Shown here in pieces: positions 37,073 through 44,975 of a stretch of 64,000 bases of DNA. The stretch lies in assembly GCF_029893585.1 (NCBI RefSeq), contig NZ_JARXYX010000008.1:124001-188000 (forward strand). Reading direction: 5' to 3'. Origin of the DNA: Streptomyces sp. LBL (GTDB lineage Bacteria > Actinomycetota > Actinomycetes > Streptomycetales > Streptomycetaceae). Each line of letters begins with the position of its first letter. Position 1 is the first letter of the stretch. The notes beneath the pieces are model-generated. The model ran no database searches. It was not told the DNA's origin and was given only the letters and a program-made list of their open reading frames with translations. The translations under genes and the position numbers were made by a program.

Positions 37073-38374
37073 TCACTCGGTGGGGGTCGTCTCCTCGCGG
37101 ATGACCTGCTGGGCCACCTTGAACGCGCTGTTCGCCGCCGGAACCCCGCAGTAGACGGCCGCGTGCATCAGCACTTCCTTGATCTCGGCCGGGGTGAGGC
37201 CGTTGCGCAGGGCGGCGCGGGTGTGGAACGCGAGCTCGTCGAGGTGGCCGCCCGCGACCAGGGCGGTGAGGGTGACGCAACTGCGCGTGCGCCGGTCCAG
37301 GCCGGGCCGGTCCCAGATCTCGCCCCAGGCGTAGCGGGTGATGAGCTCCTGGAAGTCCCCGGAGAACTCGTCGGCCTGGGCCATCGCCCGGTCGACGTGT
37401 GCGTCGCCGAGCACCTCACGGCGCACCTTGAGGCCGGCGTCGTACGGGTCCGGGCGGCCCATGACCTGCGGTTCGACGGCGGCGGGGGCGATCTCGGCGA
37501 TCGGCTGCGCGGGCTGCGGCGGCGCGGCGGCCAGGATCGGTTTGACCGGGGCCGCCTGGATCGCCGTCATACCGGTGGTGGAGTCGAAGCCGGGCTGCCA
37601 GGCGGTGGAGAAGTGTCTGACCAGCAGGTCGGTGACGGCGCCGGGCTGCTCGACCGGTACCAGGTGGGAGGCCCCGGGGACGACGGCGAGCCGGGCGTCC
37701 GGGATCCCGGCGACCAGGGTGCGGGCCTCGGCGGGGCCGGTGACCTGGTCGTCCGAGCCGACGAGGACGAGCGTCGGGACACCGACCCGGGCCAGTTCGC
37801 CCCGTACGTCGAACGAGGCCAGCGCCTCGCAGGCGGCGATGTAGCAGCCGGGGTCGGTGGTGCGTACCATCTGCACGGCCCACTCGGTGATGGCGGGCTG
37901 CGCGGCGGCGAAACCACCGGTGAACCAGCGGTCCGGGGACGTACGGGCGATGGGGTCGAGCCCGTTCGTCCGCACGATCACCCCGCGCTGGCGGAACTCG
38001 TCGGCCGTGCCGAAGCGGGGCGAGGCGGCGATCAGCGCGAGTGAGGCGAGACGCTCGGGATGGCGCAGGGCCAGCTCGATCCCGACCGCGCCGCCGAGCG
38101 CACAGCCCGCGTAGCCGAAGCGCTGCACACCGAGGCCGTTGAGGGTGGCGAGCAGTCGCGCGGTGAGGTCTCCGACGGCACCTGCCGGGTACGCGGGCGC
38201 ACCGCCGTGCCCCGGCAGGTCGAACCGGAAGACCCGCCACTGCTTCGCCAGCTCGGGGACCTGCCGGTCCCACATGTGCCAGGTGGTACCCAGGGAGGGA
38301 CCCAGGATCAGGACGGGAGCGTCTTCTGGCCCGTCAAAGCGGTATTGCAGGGTGTTCGTCGGTGTCTCACTCAC
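37073..38374 (-). CDS. pcaL: fused 3-oxoadipate enol-lactonase / 4-carboxymuconolactone decarboxylase
   Basis: A 433-residue fusion. Residues about 10-250 are an alpha/beta hydrolase (PcaD): oxyanion LGPSLGTTWHMWD, FDLPGHGG, YAGCALGGAVGIEL (nucleophile region) and the late catalytic His in PGASHLVPVEQP. The nucleophile is in GCALGG: Cys occupies the usual Ser position, which is odd. After an Ala/Pro linker (about 270-310) comes a PcaC domain (GLKVRREVLGDAHVDRA, TALVAGGHLDELAFHTRAAL). Such PcaL fusions act in the protocatechuate branch of the beta-ketoadipate pathway; no other pca genes are nearby. GTG 38374 start is provisional. Confidence 0.9.
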   Translation of the reverse strand: MSETPTNTLQYRFDGPEDAPVLILGPSLGTTWHMWDRQVPELAKQWRVFRFDLPGHGGAPAYPAGAVGDLTARLLATLNGLGVQRFGYAGCALGGAVGIELALRHPERLASLALIAASPRFGTADEFRQRGVIVRTNGLDPIARTSPDRWFTGGFAAAQPAITEWAVQMVRTTDPGCYIAACEALASFDVRGELARVGVPTLVLVGSDDQVTGPAEARTLVAGIPDARLAVVPGASHLVPVEQPGAVTDLLVRHFSTAWQPGFDSTTGMTAIQAAPVKPILAAAPPQPAQPIAEIAPAAVEPQVMGRPDPYDAGLKVRREVLGDAHVDRAMAQADEFSGDFQELITRYAWGEIWDRPGLDRRTRSCVTLTALVAGGHLDELAFHTRAALRNGLTPAEIKEVLMHAAVYCGVPAANSAFKVAQQVIREETTPTE

Positions 38375-38751
38375 CCGCCTGACCCTCTCATCTGTCACGA
38401 GATGTCACATCGCCGGGGTGGACCTGGCGGGCCTTGCCCCGCTCCGGCACTGCCGCACCTGCCGACGAGAGCCCAGGTATCCGTTCTCCGGCATGTACTC
38501 GTGGCCGTGCCTACCGCACGGCCGCCGCGGACTTCCGCTGCGGCCCGGTCCGTGCTGTCCGCAACCCCCTGAAGGAGTGAACCGCCCTGATCGAACGAGT
38601 TTGAGCCGCGTCCGCCCAGAGCCCGCACGCCCTGCCCCTGGGATGAGAACTCCCGTTCACCAAATGCCCTCCGATCGGGCCGTGACGGGACCAGGTCCAG
38701 CGCGTTTTTAGAGCATCGATGCCACACCGACGCCCAGACGGAGGACACGCC
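38375..38751. other. 377-bp gap with an IS-end-like sequence
   Basis: No gene is supported. AGGAGTGAACCGCCC at 38573-38587 recurs exactly at 52651-52665, where it precedes an IS3-like start. It may therefore be the scar of an insertion-sequence end. GGAGG at 38739-38743 belongs to the small ORF that follows. The rest holds nothing that I recognise. Confidence 0.45.
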
Positions 38752-38874
38752 ATGCACCCCACCCCTGCCCCCTTGCAGCAGACTCCTGGAATCGAACGGC
38801 GGCCCGGCGTGATCACGCACAACGTTGACGGCAAGCTCAGCTCAGCACGTCCGGATACGGGGTGGGCGGCATGA
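38752..38874 (+). CDS. 40-residue peptide coupled to an ABC exporter
   Basis: ATG 38752 is preceded by GGAGG with seven-base spacing. It encodes MHPTPAPLQQTPGIERRPGV and ITHNVDGKLSSARPDTGWAA, and its stop overlaps the exporter start (ATGA, 38871-38874). Strong ribosome site plus overlap argue that it is translated and controls exporter translation. It could be a leader peptide or a secreted-peptide precursor (no Cys; Thr/Ser and Asp/Gly present). No modifying-enzyme gene is next to it, so the peptide role is open. Confidence 0.55.
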   Translation: MHPTPAPLQQTPGIERRPGVITHNVDGKLSSARPDTGWAA

Positions 38875-40856
38875 GTGAGCCCACCGATGCATCAGCCGCC
38901 AGTGTCCCGGGACCGCGCACCACCCCCGCAGCGTCCCCCACCGCCCCCTCCGCACCGAGTGGCGTCTCGCACCCGTCCGCTCCCGAGCCGCAGATGCGGT
39001 ACGTCGACCTGACCGGCAGCCGCGAGGCGGCCGGCCGCTCGATCCGGATGCGCGACATGGCCCGACGCCTGCCGCAGCTGGTGCGCCGCTCGCTGGCTCT
39101 CGCCTGGCGCGTCGATCGACGCGCCACCGTCGGCCTTCTGCTGTGCCAGACCGTCACCGGCATGATGCAGGCCCTGGGCCTGATCGCCATCGCCGGCACC
39201 CTGACCGCCCTGCTGCGCGAGGGAGACGTCTACCATCGGCTCCTTCAGGCGTGGCCCTCCGTCGCCCTGCTCGCCGGTGCCGCCGGTGTGCGCGCGCTCC
39301 TCGGAATCACCGTCAACTGGCTGTCCTCCCGGCTGGGCCCGCTGATGTCACGCGAGGCCGAGCAGATGCTGCTGACCGGCTGCGCCGAGGTCGAGCTGTG
39401 CGCGTACGACGACCCCGACTTCAACCGTGACCGGGAAGCCGCCGACCGCGGCGCCCAGGTCACCGGCGACCTGATCAACGAGGGCCAGGACCTGATCGCC
39501 TCGGGCGCCGGCTTCCTCGCCGGGGCGATCGTGCTGACCGGCGTGCACTGGGTCCTTCTCCCGCTCCTCGTCGCAGCCAGCCTGCCGCAGGCCCTGGCTC
39601 AGGTGAGCGCTGCGCGCGTCCGGTACTTGGCGAATCTGCGCAGCAACGGCGACAACCGGATGCTGTCGGTGCTGCGCTGGCACATCTACACCAAGGACGC
39701 CGCCGACCAGATCCGCGCCGGCACCATGGCCGGCTTCCTGTCCGGCCGGTACCGGCACACGGTCGCCCGGATCAACCGCGAGGACCGGGCCGCGGCCGAC
39801 AAGGGAGCCCGGATGTCCCTGGTCGGCGCGGTGTGCGGAGGGCTGGGCTCGGCGGTGGTGTGGGCGGCGGTCGTGTGGCTGCTCGCGACCGGCCGGATCA
39901 CCGTCGGGCATGCCGGGACGGCCGTCTTCGCCCTGCAGACGGTAGGCATGTCGGTCCGCGGTCTGGTGGCCGTCGGTGCGCGCGCAGTGCGGACTGGGCT
40001 GTACATGGACGACTGGACCGGCTTCCTCGACAAGGCCGGCGGCTTCCGCATGCGCCGGGGCCCGCGCCGTCCCGAGTCGCCGGGGACGATCGAGGTCAAG
40101 TCGGTCACCCACCGGTACGCCGGCAAGGACCGCGACGCGCTGTCCGACGTCTCCCTCACCTTGCGCCGGGGCGAGGTCACCGCGCTGGTGGGCTTCAACG
40201 GCTCGGGCAAGTCGACGCTGTCGAAGCTGGTCAGCGGCCTCTACCTGCCCACGGACGGGCAGGTGCTGTGGGACGGTGTCCCCACCGGTGACGCCGATCC
40301 GCAGGCTCTGTGGCAGCAGGTCGCCCTCGTGCCGCAGGACTACGCGCACTGGCCACTGACCGTGCGCGAGAACGTGACCCAGGGTCAGCCCACGGCGCGC
40401 GGCGACGCGGCGGTCCGCGAGGCGTGCGAAGCGGCCGACGCCGACGAAGTCGTCGACAAGCTCGGTGCCGGCCTGGACACCCTCCTGGCCCGCGAGTGGC
40501 TCAACGGGGAGGAACTCAGCGGCGGCCAGTGGCAGCGCATCGCCCTGGCGAGAGCGTTCTTCCGCCAGGCCGGTCTGCTGGTCCTCGACGAGCCGACGGC
40601 GAACCTGGATCCCCGCGCCGAGTACCGCATCTTCCAGCGGCTGCGAAACCTCGCCCGGGACCGGGCGGTGTTGCTGGTGACCCACCGCATCACCAATGTC
40701 GCCATCGCCGACCGCATCGTGGTCCTCGACGACGGCAAAATCGTCCAGGAGGGCACCTACGCCCAGCTCTCCCAACAGCCGGGCTTGTTCCAGCAGTTGC
40801 TGTCCTATCAGATCACGTCCGAGCCGGACGGCGAGAAGCGTGAGACCCCCGCATGA
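38871..40856 (+). CDS. ABC transporter, fused permease-ATPase (peptide/drug exporter type)
   Basis: A 661-residue half-transporter. It has a Pro/Ala-rich cytoplasmic N-terminus (1-70), six-helix ABC membrane domain (about 85-380) and an ATPase with Walker A LVGFNGSGKSTLSKL, Q-loop VALVPQDYAHWPL, signature LSGGQWQRIALARAFF, Walker B LLVLDEPTANLDP and the H-loop VTHRITN. It probably works as a dimer exporting a peptide, lipid or drug. It is translationally linked at both ends to tiny ORFs (ATGA overlaps at 38871 and 40853). This arrangement is common for exporters in small-molecule or RiPP clusters, but no biosynthetic enzyme is adjacent. Confidence 0.92.
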   Translation: MSEPTDASAASVPGPRTTPAASPTAPSAPSGVSHPSAPEPQMRYVDLTGSREAAGRSIRMRDMARRLPQLVRRSLALAWRVDRRATVGLLLCQTVTGMMQALGLIAIAGTLTALLREGDVYHRLLQAWPSVALLAGAAGVRALLGITVNWLSSRLGPLMSREAEQMLLTGCAEVELCAYDDPDFNRDREAADRGAQVTGDLINEGQDLIASGAGFLAGAIVLTGVHWVLLPLLVAASLPQALAQVSAARVRYLANLRSNGDNRMLSVLRWHIYTKDAADQIRAGTMAGFLSGRYRHTVARINREDRAAADKGARMSLVGAVCGGLGSAVVWAAVVWLLATGRITVGHAGTAVFALQTVGMSVRGLVAVGARAVRTGLYMDDWTGFLDKAGGFRMRRGPRRPESPGTIEVKSVTHRYAGKDRDALSDVSLTLRRGEVTALVGFNGSGKSTLSKLVSGLYLPTDGQVLWDGVPTGDADPQALWQQVALVPQDYAHWPLTVRENVTQGQPTARGDAAVREACEAADADEVVDKLGAGLDTLLAREWLNGEELSGGQWQRIALARAFFRQAGLLVLDEPTANLDPRAEYRIFQRLRNLARDRAVLLVTHRITNVAIADRIVVLDDGKIVQEGTYAQLSQQPGLFQQLLSYQITSEPDGEKRETPA

Positions 40857-41002
40857 GCGGCCCCGGCGCCACCTCAGTACGCCCCGCCGAAGCGTCCGCA
40901 CCCACGGCCTCGGACGACCTCGCCCCTCCGCGGCCCCATTCCTCGATGATGGGCACCGACGAAAGCGGCGCTGACGCACCGACGGAACGGGCGGCATCGT
41001 GA
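40853..41002 (+). CDS. 49-residue peptide downstream of the ABC exporter
   Basis: ATG 40853 overlaps the exporter stop (ATGA) and encodes MSGPGATSVRPAEASAPTAS, DDLAPPRPHSSMMGTDESGA, DAPTERAAS. It is acidic, Ala/Pro/Ser-rich and probably unstructured. The stop lies exactly in the centre of a 42-bp perfect palindrome, so coding ends in the terminator. It may be a real coupled peptide or the surviving N-terminus of a larger gene cut off at the palindrome. No Cys, so not a lanthipeptide core. Confidence 0.45.
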   Translation: MSGPGATSVRPAEASAPTASDDLAPPRPHSSMMGTDESGADAPTERAAS

Positions 41003-41023
41003 TCACGATGCCGCCCGTTCCGT
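40982..41023. terminator. 42-bp perfect palindrome
   Basis: The 21-base arm ACGGAACGGGCGGCATCGTG+A at 40982-41002 is mirrored without mismatch at 41003-41023. A hairpin with a short TGATCA tip would be extremely stable. It lies at the end of the exporter transcript, before the convergent MFS gene at 41107, so a bidirectional terminator is the simple reading. The stop codon of the 49-residue ORF is inside it. Confidence 0.75.
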
Positions 41024-41106
41024 GTTGTCAATCGTCGCGGCGGCCGGGCGACTCCGTGCGGCGGTCCGTGGGCGGAAGACAGCCTAGGCACAAACAGCCC
41101 GAGCCT

Positions 41107-42297
41107 CTACACCCGCTTCGACCCCGAGCCTCGCAGCGGCGAGCCCTTCGCCCTGGCGTGGGGAGAACCGGTACGGTCCATCCTTCTCCAGGCCGGGAAG
41201 ATCACTGGACACAGCGTGGCGAGCAGATACACACCGCCAACCGCCAGCAGCGTGGAGGGCAGGCCGACCGAGTCCACGAGCAAGCCTGCGGCCAGTCCGC
41301 CAAGCGGAGTGACCAGCTGGACCGAGGCCGTTGTCGCGCTCAGCACGCGGCTGCGCAGGTCCTCCGGGACCGTCTCATACGTCACGGTGGCCATGATCGG
41401 GTTGAGTACACCGAAGGCGAGACCCTCTACCGCCATCGTCAGAGCCAGCGGGGTGAAGGTGTCGGTGAAGGCGGCCACCACGAAGCGCGGCAGGCCCCCG
41501 ATGAGAAAGGCGATCGTGAACACGGGCCACCGCCGAAAGCGGCTGCCCACCGCCCCGTAGACCAGCGCCCCGGTGAGAGCGCAGATCCCGAACGACGCGT
41601 TCAGCAGACCGAGATGGACGGCACCGTCAAGCTCCTCACGGGCATGGACGGGCAGGAGCACGGCGCTCCATCCCTGGTCGAGTCCCCTGGTGACCAGGGT
41701 CATCAGGCACAGGCCCAGCAGCAGCGGCGTGGCCGCCACGAAGCGATACCCTTCAGCGAGTTCACGACGGTAGGCCCGCAGCGTCGTCGGCTCGGCCCGT
41801 CGTTGGGCCCGTGCCTCTGGCATGCCGCGCACCCCGAACGCGAAAGGTGGCGCGGCCACGGCGAAGGTCGCGGCATCTACCAACAGGACGTTGGCGGCTC
41901 CGAGTACGGCGATCAGCACACCTCCGAGAGCGGATGCCGTCAGAGCCGCACAGCGTGCCGCACCGTCGTACAGCCCGGCGGCCCTGGTCAGCGGCATTCC
42001 GGCGCGTTCGGCGAGCGTGGGCAACAGGACGCCGGGAGCGGCTTCACCCGGCGCACGGAACAGCCCTGTCATCGCCATCAGCACGCACAGCATCCAGAAC
42101 TGCAGGATGCCGGCGAACTGCAGAAGCGGGATCGCCGCAACGGCGACCCCGCAGGCGAGATCCGAGGCGACACTCACCCGCCGTCGGCCCATCTGGTCGA
42201 TGACCGGACCGCTGACGAGCGCAGCGAGCACGGCGGGCAGCAGCGTGCAGAACGCCACGGTCCCGGCCTTGGCGGCACTGCCCGTGCTCTGCAGCAC
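41107..42297 (-). pseudogene. MFS transporter, N-terminal helix missing (main part of a split gene)
   Basis: 396 residues with about 11 helices. It starts at VLQSTGSAAKAGTVAFCTLL, which in MFS proteins of this type follows helix 1. The motif-A region GPVIDQMGRRRVSVASDL, the central loop and the C-terminal half (PVIFPAWRRM) are complete. About 35-45 N-terminal residues are absent. A matching N-terminal piece ending LAANLVSITGNCLT lies on the same strand at 46866-46961. The two pieces join almost perfectly, so the gene seems split by the DNA between 42298 and 46865. Without helix 1, transport is unlikely. Confidence 0.7.
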
Positions 42298-42300
42298 GAA

Positions 42301-42453
42301 TTACGCGTCCTGCCCACCGTCCAGACCCTCGGCCGCTGGATCGACGCCAACGGCTACCGCTCGGCCGGCTACCCCCGAGAGATCAACCTGGAATGCCCCG
42401 GCAACCACAACGAGTGGGTCACCGAACTCCAAGAACCGGTGAACAAGGTCTGA
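42301..42453 (+). pseudogene. C-terminal fragment of a GyrI-like effector-binding domain
   Basis: Fifty codons read LRVLPTVQTLGRWIDANGYR, SAGYPREINLECPGNHNEWV, TELQEPVNKV and stop. This is the end of the GyrI/BmrR-like domain of MerR- or AraC-type regulators (…W.E.NGY...G..REVYLE....WVTELQ.PV). It begins abruptly four bases from the truncated MFS start, marking a recombination junction. A hairpin terminator follows at 42465. Confidence 0.65.
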
Positions 42454-42464
42454 CAAGAGAAGAT

Positions 42465-42492
42465 GGGCCAGCCAGGCTCTCCTGGCTGGCCC
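42465..42492 (+). terminator. 12-bp hairpin after the GyrI-like fragment
   Basis: GGGCCAGCCAGG (42465-42476) pairs perfectly with CCTGGCTGGCCC (42481-42492) around CTCT, 11 bases past the TGA at 42451-42453. It is the intact terminator of the otherwise deleted regulator gene. Confidence 0.75.
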
Positions 42493-42640
42493 CAGCGCGA
42501 TCCGCCATCAGCGAGTGCAGACCACTTCGGGCATCTGTGCAGCCGACTTCGAAAGCTGACACCCGGGGCATCGGCGTTTTTCAGTGGGCGCTACGGGAAC
42601 CCCTTGACGGGGCCCGAATGGCCTCTCGACCAGTTCGGCA

Positions 42641-43276
42641 TCAACTGGTCCAGAAAGAGGAGAGGTTCTTGTAGGTGCCGTGGTCGGCGATCTTACCGTC
42701 GAACGTGACAGAGTTCCCGTTCTCCGTGTCGATACAGACCAGTCGACGGCCCCTGAAGAGGCGGTAGTCTTTGCCACTTACCCACGTAGTGGCGTCGACC
42801 CCCAGCTTGAACTCCTTCGGCAGGTTCTCATAGGTGCCGTGATCGGCAATTCTACCGTCGTAGGTGATGGCGTTACCGTTTGTCGTGTCGATGCACACGA
42901 GGTGGTCACCCTTGAACAAGCGATAATCCCTGTGGCTGACCCACGTAGTGGCATCAATATCCAGCTTGAAGTCCTCCGGCAGATTCTTGTAGGTGTTGTG
43001 GTCGGCGATCTTACCGTCGAACGTGACAGAGTTCCCGTCCTCCGTGTCGATACAGACCAGTCGACGGCCCCTGAAGAGGCGGTAGTCTTTGCCATATACC
43101 CACGTAGTGGCGTCGACCCCCAGCTTGAAGTCCTCCGGCAGGTGCTTGTAGGTACCGTGATCGGCGATCGTCCCGCCGAACGTGATGATGTTGCCCGCTT
43201 CTGTGTCAATGCAGGCGAGTCGATTTCCCTTGAAGAGGCGGTAGTCCCGGTGACTCACCCATGTAGTGGCATCCAT
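42641..43276 (-). CDS. hemopexin-repeat protein (four blades)
   Basis: A 211-residue protein made of four repeats of about 51-52 residues. Each reads like DATTWVSHRDYRLFKGDHLV, CIDTTNGNAITYDGRIADHG, TYENLPKEFKLGV. Trp at position 5, YRLF(K/R)G, an Asp after the second strand, IADH and F at the end match hemopexin blades, and four blades make a complete beta-propeller. It has no signal peptide. ATG 43276 sits at the exact start of repeat 1, with AAGGA upstream. The last blade ends early (NLSSFWTS). GC content is well below the surroundings and A/T-ending codons occur, which points to transfer from outside. Ligand unknown; related propellers bind metals, haem or proteins. Confidence 0.75.
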   Translation of the reverse strand: MDATTWVSHRDYRLFKGNRLACIDTEAGNIITFGGTIADHGTYKHLPEDFKLGVDATTWVYGKDYRLFRGRRLVCIDTEDGNSVTFDGKIADHNTYKNLPEDFKLDIDATTWVSHRDYRLFKGDHLVCIDTTNGNAITYDGRIADHGTYENLPKEFKLGVDATTWVSGKDYRLFRGRRLVCIDTENGNSVTFDGKIADHGTYKNLSSFWTS

Positions 43277-43482
43277 TATCCGATTCCTTTCCTTGAGAAT
43301 TTTCGTGAAGTCATGGCTCATCCACCAAATGACTCTGCCATTGGTGGCAAGTCAAAAAAAAGTAGCAGCAATGAAGCAGGAGAGGATCTCTACTGTAAGC
43401 CAAGAGGCCCCAATAATAATCAATTCGAGTGCCACCCGTATGGCATCCGGGGGTTTCCTGGGTCAACAAACTTGATGGGTCG

Positions 43483-43728
43483 TCAGCTTGCTGCGGGCCC
43501 TTCGGGTGGTTGCGCAGTGTGATCGGAGGCGTTGGCTCTGGCGGTTTCGGAAGCCACCAGGTAGACGAACCAGTCCTTCAGATCGTGGACGTACGCCTTG
43601 ACCGTGTTCGGTGACTTCTCGCCCCAGGCCAGGTAGCGCTCGATCGGCGCGACCGCCACGTGGTCGTCCCCGAGCACGGTCCACGACTCGGCCTCCGAGT
43701 CCGGCATCAGCACGCGCTGCACCCTCAT
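43483..43728 (-). pseudogene. N-terminal fragment of a tyrosine recombinase/integrase
   Basis: ATG 43728 opens RVQRVLMPDSEAESWTVLGD, then PIERYLAWGEKSPNTVKAYV and HDLKDWFVYL. This is the start and core-binding (SAM-like) domain of transposon-type tyrosine recombinases. The frame then runs into unrelated sequence (SETARANASDHTAQ) and stops at 43483. The catalytic domain with R-H-R-Y is absent. It is evidence of a past mobile element beside the hemopexin gene. Confidence 0.65.
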
Positions 43729-44027
43729 CCAGGACGGGGCCGAGAGGGCTTCACCCGTACGTGCTGCACGTCCTGGACAGTGCCTCAATGCCCGATTTTT
43801 CCCGCTCCGGTCGCGGCGCGAGGGTCGGCAGCTCCTCGGCCCTGGCGGGCCTGCGGTGACCCGCGCGGCGGACCACCAGGAGCAGGCCGGGCATGGGAGA
43901 GCCCCCAGCTGGGTCGGGTGGAACGGCCAGCTGGGGGCTCCGTACGCCCGCGTCCACGGGGGAAGACGACGGGCGGTCTGGGGCCGATCAGGTCGAGGAC
44001 GCTGCCGGGCGTGTGCTGTTGAGCCGG
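43729..44027. other. gap with a long inverted repeat
   Basis: No gene is recognised. GAGCCCCCAGCTGG (43899-43912) and CCAGCTGGGGGCTC (43927-43940) form a perfect 14-bp stem with a 14-base loop, a probable terminator. Just before 44028 an alternative minus-strand frame (RARMVRALYERLDRLNSTRP) looks like the displaced C-terminus of the next gene. Confidence 0.5.
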
Positions 44028-44381
44028 TCAAGGCGTTCGTAGAGGGCGCGGACCATGCGGGCCCGCTGCTGTACGCAAGTGCACTGTGCCCATCCGGCGA
44101 GCCGACAGCTGGCGGTCCGCTTCGGCGAGGACGACCTCGCCCAGGGCCCGGATCTCGTCGCCCTCGGCCAGTTCGTCGCAGAGCTTGCGGACTTCGCCGG
44201 CGACCGCCCGGCCGTGCCCGGTCAGCTGCAGGGCGAGCTGCAGGCAGTCGCTCGACGACAGGTCGGCCATGTCCGGCCAGTCGAGCAGTTCCTTGACCAG
44301 CTTCATGTACGGCTCGCTGTCGAGGGGGAACTCCGCGCCGAGCAGACCCTCCGGGTCGTACAGCACGGTGTACGAGCTCAT
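44028..44381 (-). CDS. hypothetical protein, possibly frameshifted at its C-terminus
   Basis: 117 residues beginning MSSYTVLYDPEGLLGAEFPL. The core LSSSDCLQLALQLTGHGRAV and EVRKLCDELAEGDEIRALGE is helical and well coded. The annotated end (RTAAGPHGPRPLRTP) is low-quality, whereas the neighbouring frame continues as RARMVRALYERLDRLNSTRP, suggesting a one-base shift near 44065-44090. Its start overlaps the stop of the next upstream gene (ATGA). The pair is divergent from the XRE gene at 44976. Family not recognised. Confidence 0.6.
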   Translation of the reverse strand: MSSYTVLYDPEGLLGAEFPLDSEPYMKLVKELLDWPDMADLSSSDCLQLALQLTGHGRAVAGEVRKLCDELAEGDEIRALGEVVLAEADRQLSARRMGTVHLRTAAGPHGPRPLRTP

Positions 44382-44866
44382 GACGCCGCCACCGGGGCCG
44401 TCACGGGCTTGTCGACCGTGGCCAGCGCGTCGAGCAGGGCCCGCGGATCGACCCGGGCGGACATCCCGCCGAGGAGCGGGTCGGTCTCCTGGTCCCGCCA
44501 CAGGGACGGGATGTCCCGCGCCGGGCGGCTCAGCCAGTGCGCGGAGTACGAGCTGTCGCCGCCCGGCGCGGGCAGCAGGAGCCAGGAGCTGAGGGAGAGC
44601 ACTCGCACACCGGGGGTGTCCTCCCACAGATGCACCCAGCCCTCGTCCACCACCACGATCAGCTCCTGGCGGGAGGGGTCGGCGAACACCGAGTACCCGT
44701 CCTCGACGGGCAGGTCCAGGGCGTCGAGCGCCGCGAGGCCGCGCTGCAGGGGCGAGATCACGACCGCGTCCCGGCCGCCGCCGCACTGGACGAAGCGGGT
44801 CGCGCCGGGGCTGGCGGTGCGCAGATGGGCGAGGGTGTTGTCGTCAGGGACGAGGAGGGCCCCCAC
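44378..44866 (-). CDS. hypothetical protein of the XRE-linked cassette
   Basis: From GTG 44866 the product has 162 residues: ALLVPDDNTLAHLRTASPGA, TRFVQCGGGRDAVVISPLQR, WVHLWEDTPGVRVLSLSSWL. Codon use is strong and the end PVTAPVAAS is clean. I do not recognise the family. The start is unsure: ATG 44899 (MAKSQNPLTPTW) is in another frame two bases off, so a small indel near 44875-44885 may have detached the native start. It is coupled to the gene at 44028 and divergent from the HTH gene, which may control it. Confidence 0.55.
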   Translation of the reverse strand: MGALLVPDDNTLAHLRTASPGATRFVQCGGGRDAVVISPLQRGLAALDALDLPVEDGYSVFADPSRQELIVVVDEGWVHLWEDTPGVRVLSLSSWLLLPAPGGDSSYSAHWLSRPARDIPSLWRDQETDPLLGGMSARVDPRALLDALATVDKPVTAPVAAS

Positions 44867-44975
44867 GTTGGGGTGAGGGGGTTCTGGGACTTGGCCATAT
44901 CCGGACGGTAGGGGCGGTATACCGGGGTCAGACCACACGATGTGTGTGGGTCGTGCTCCGCATCCGGAGAAACCC

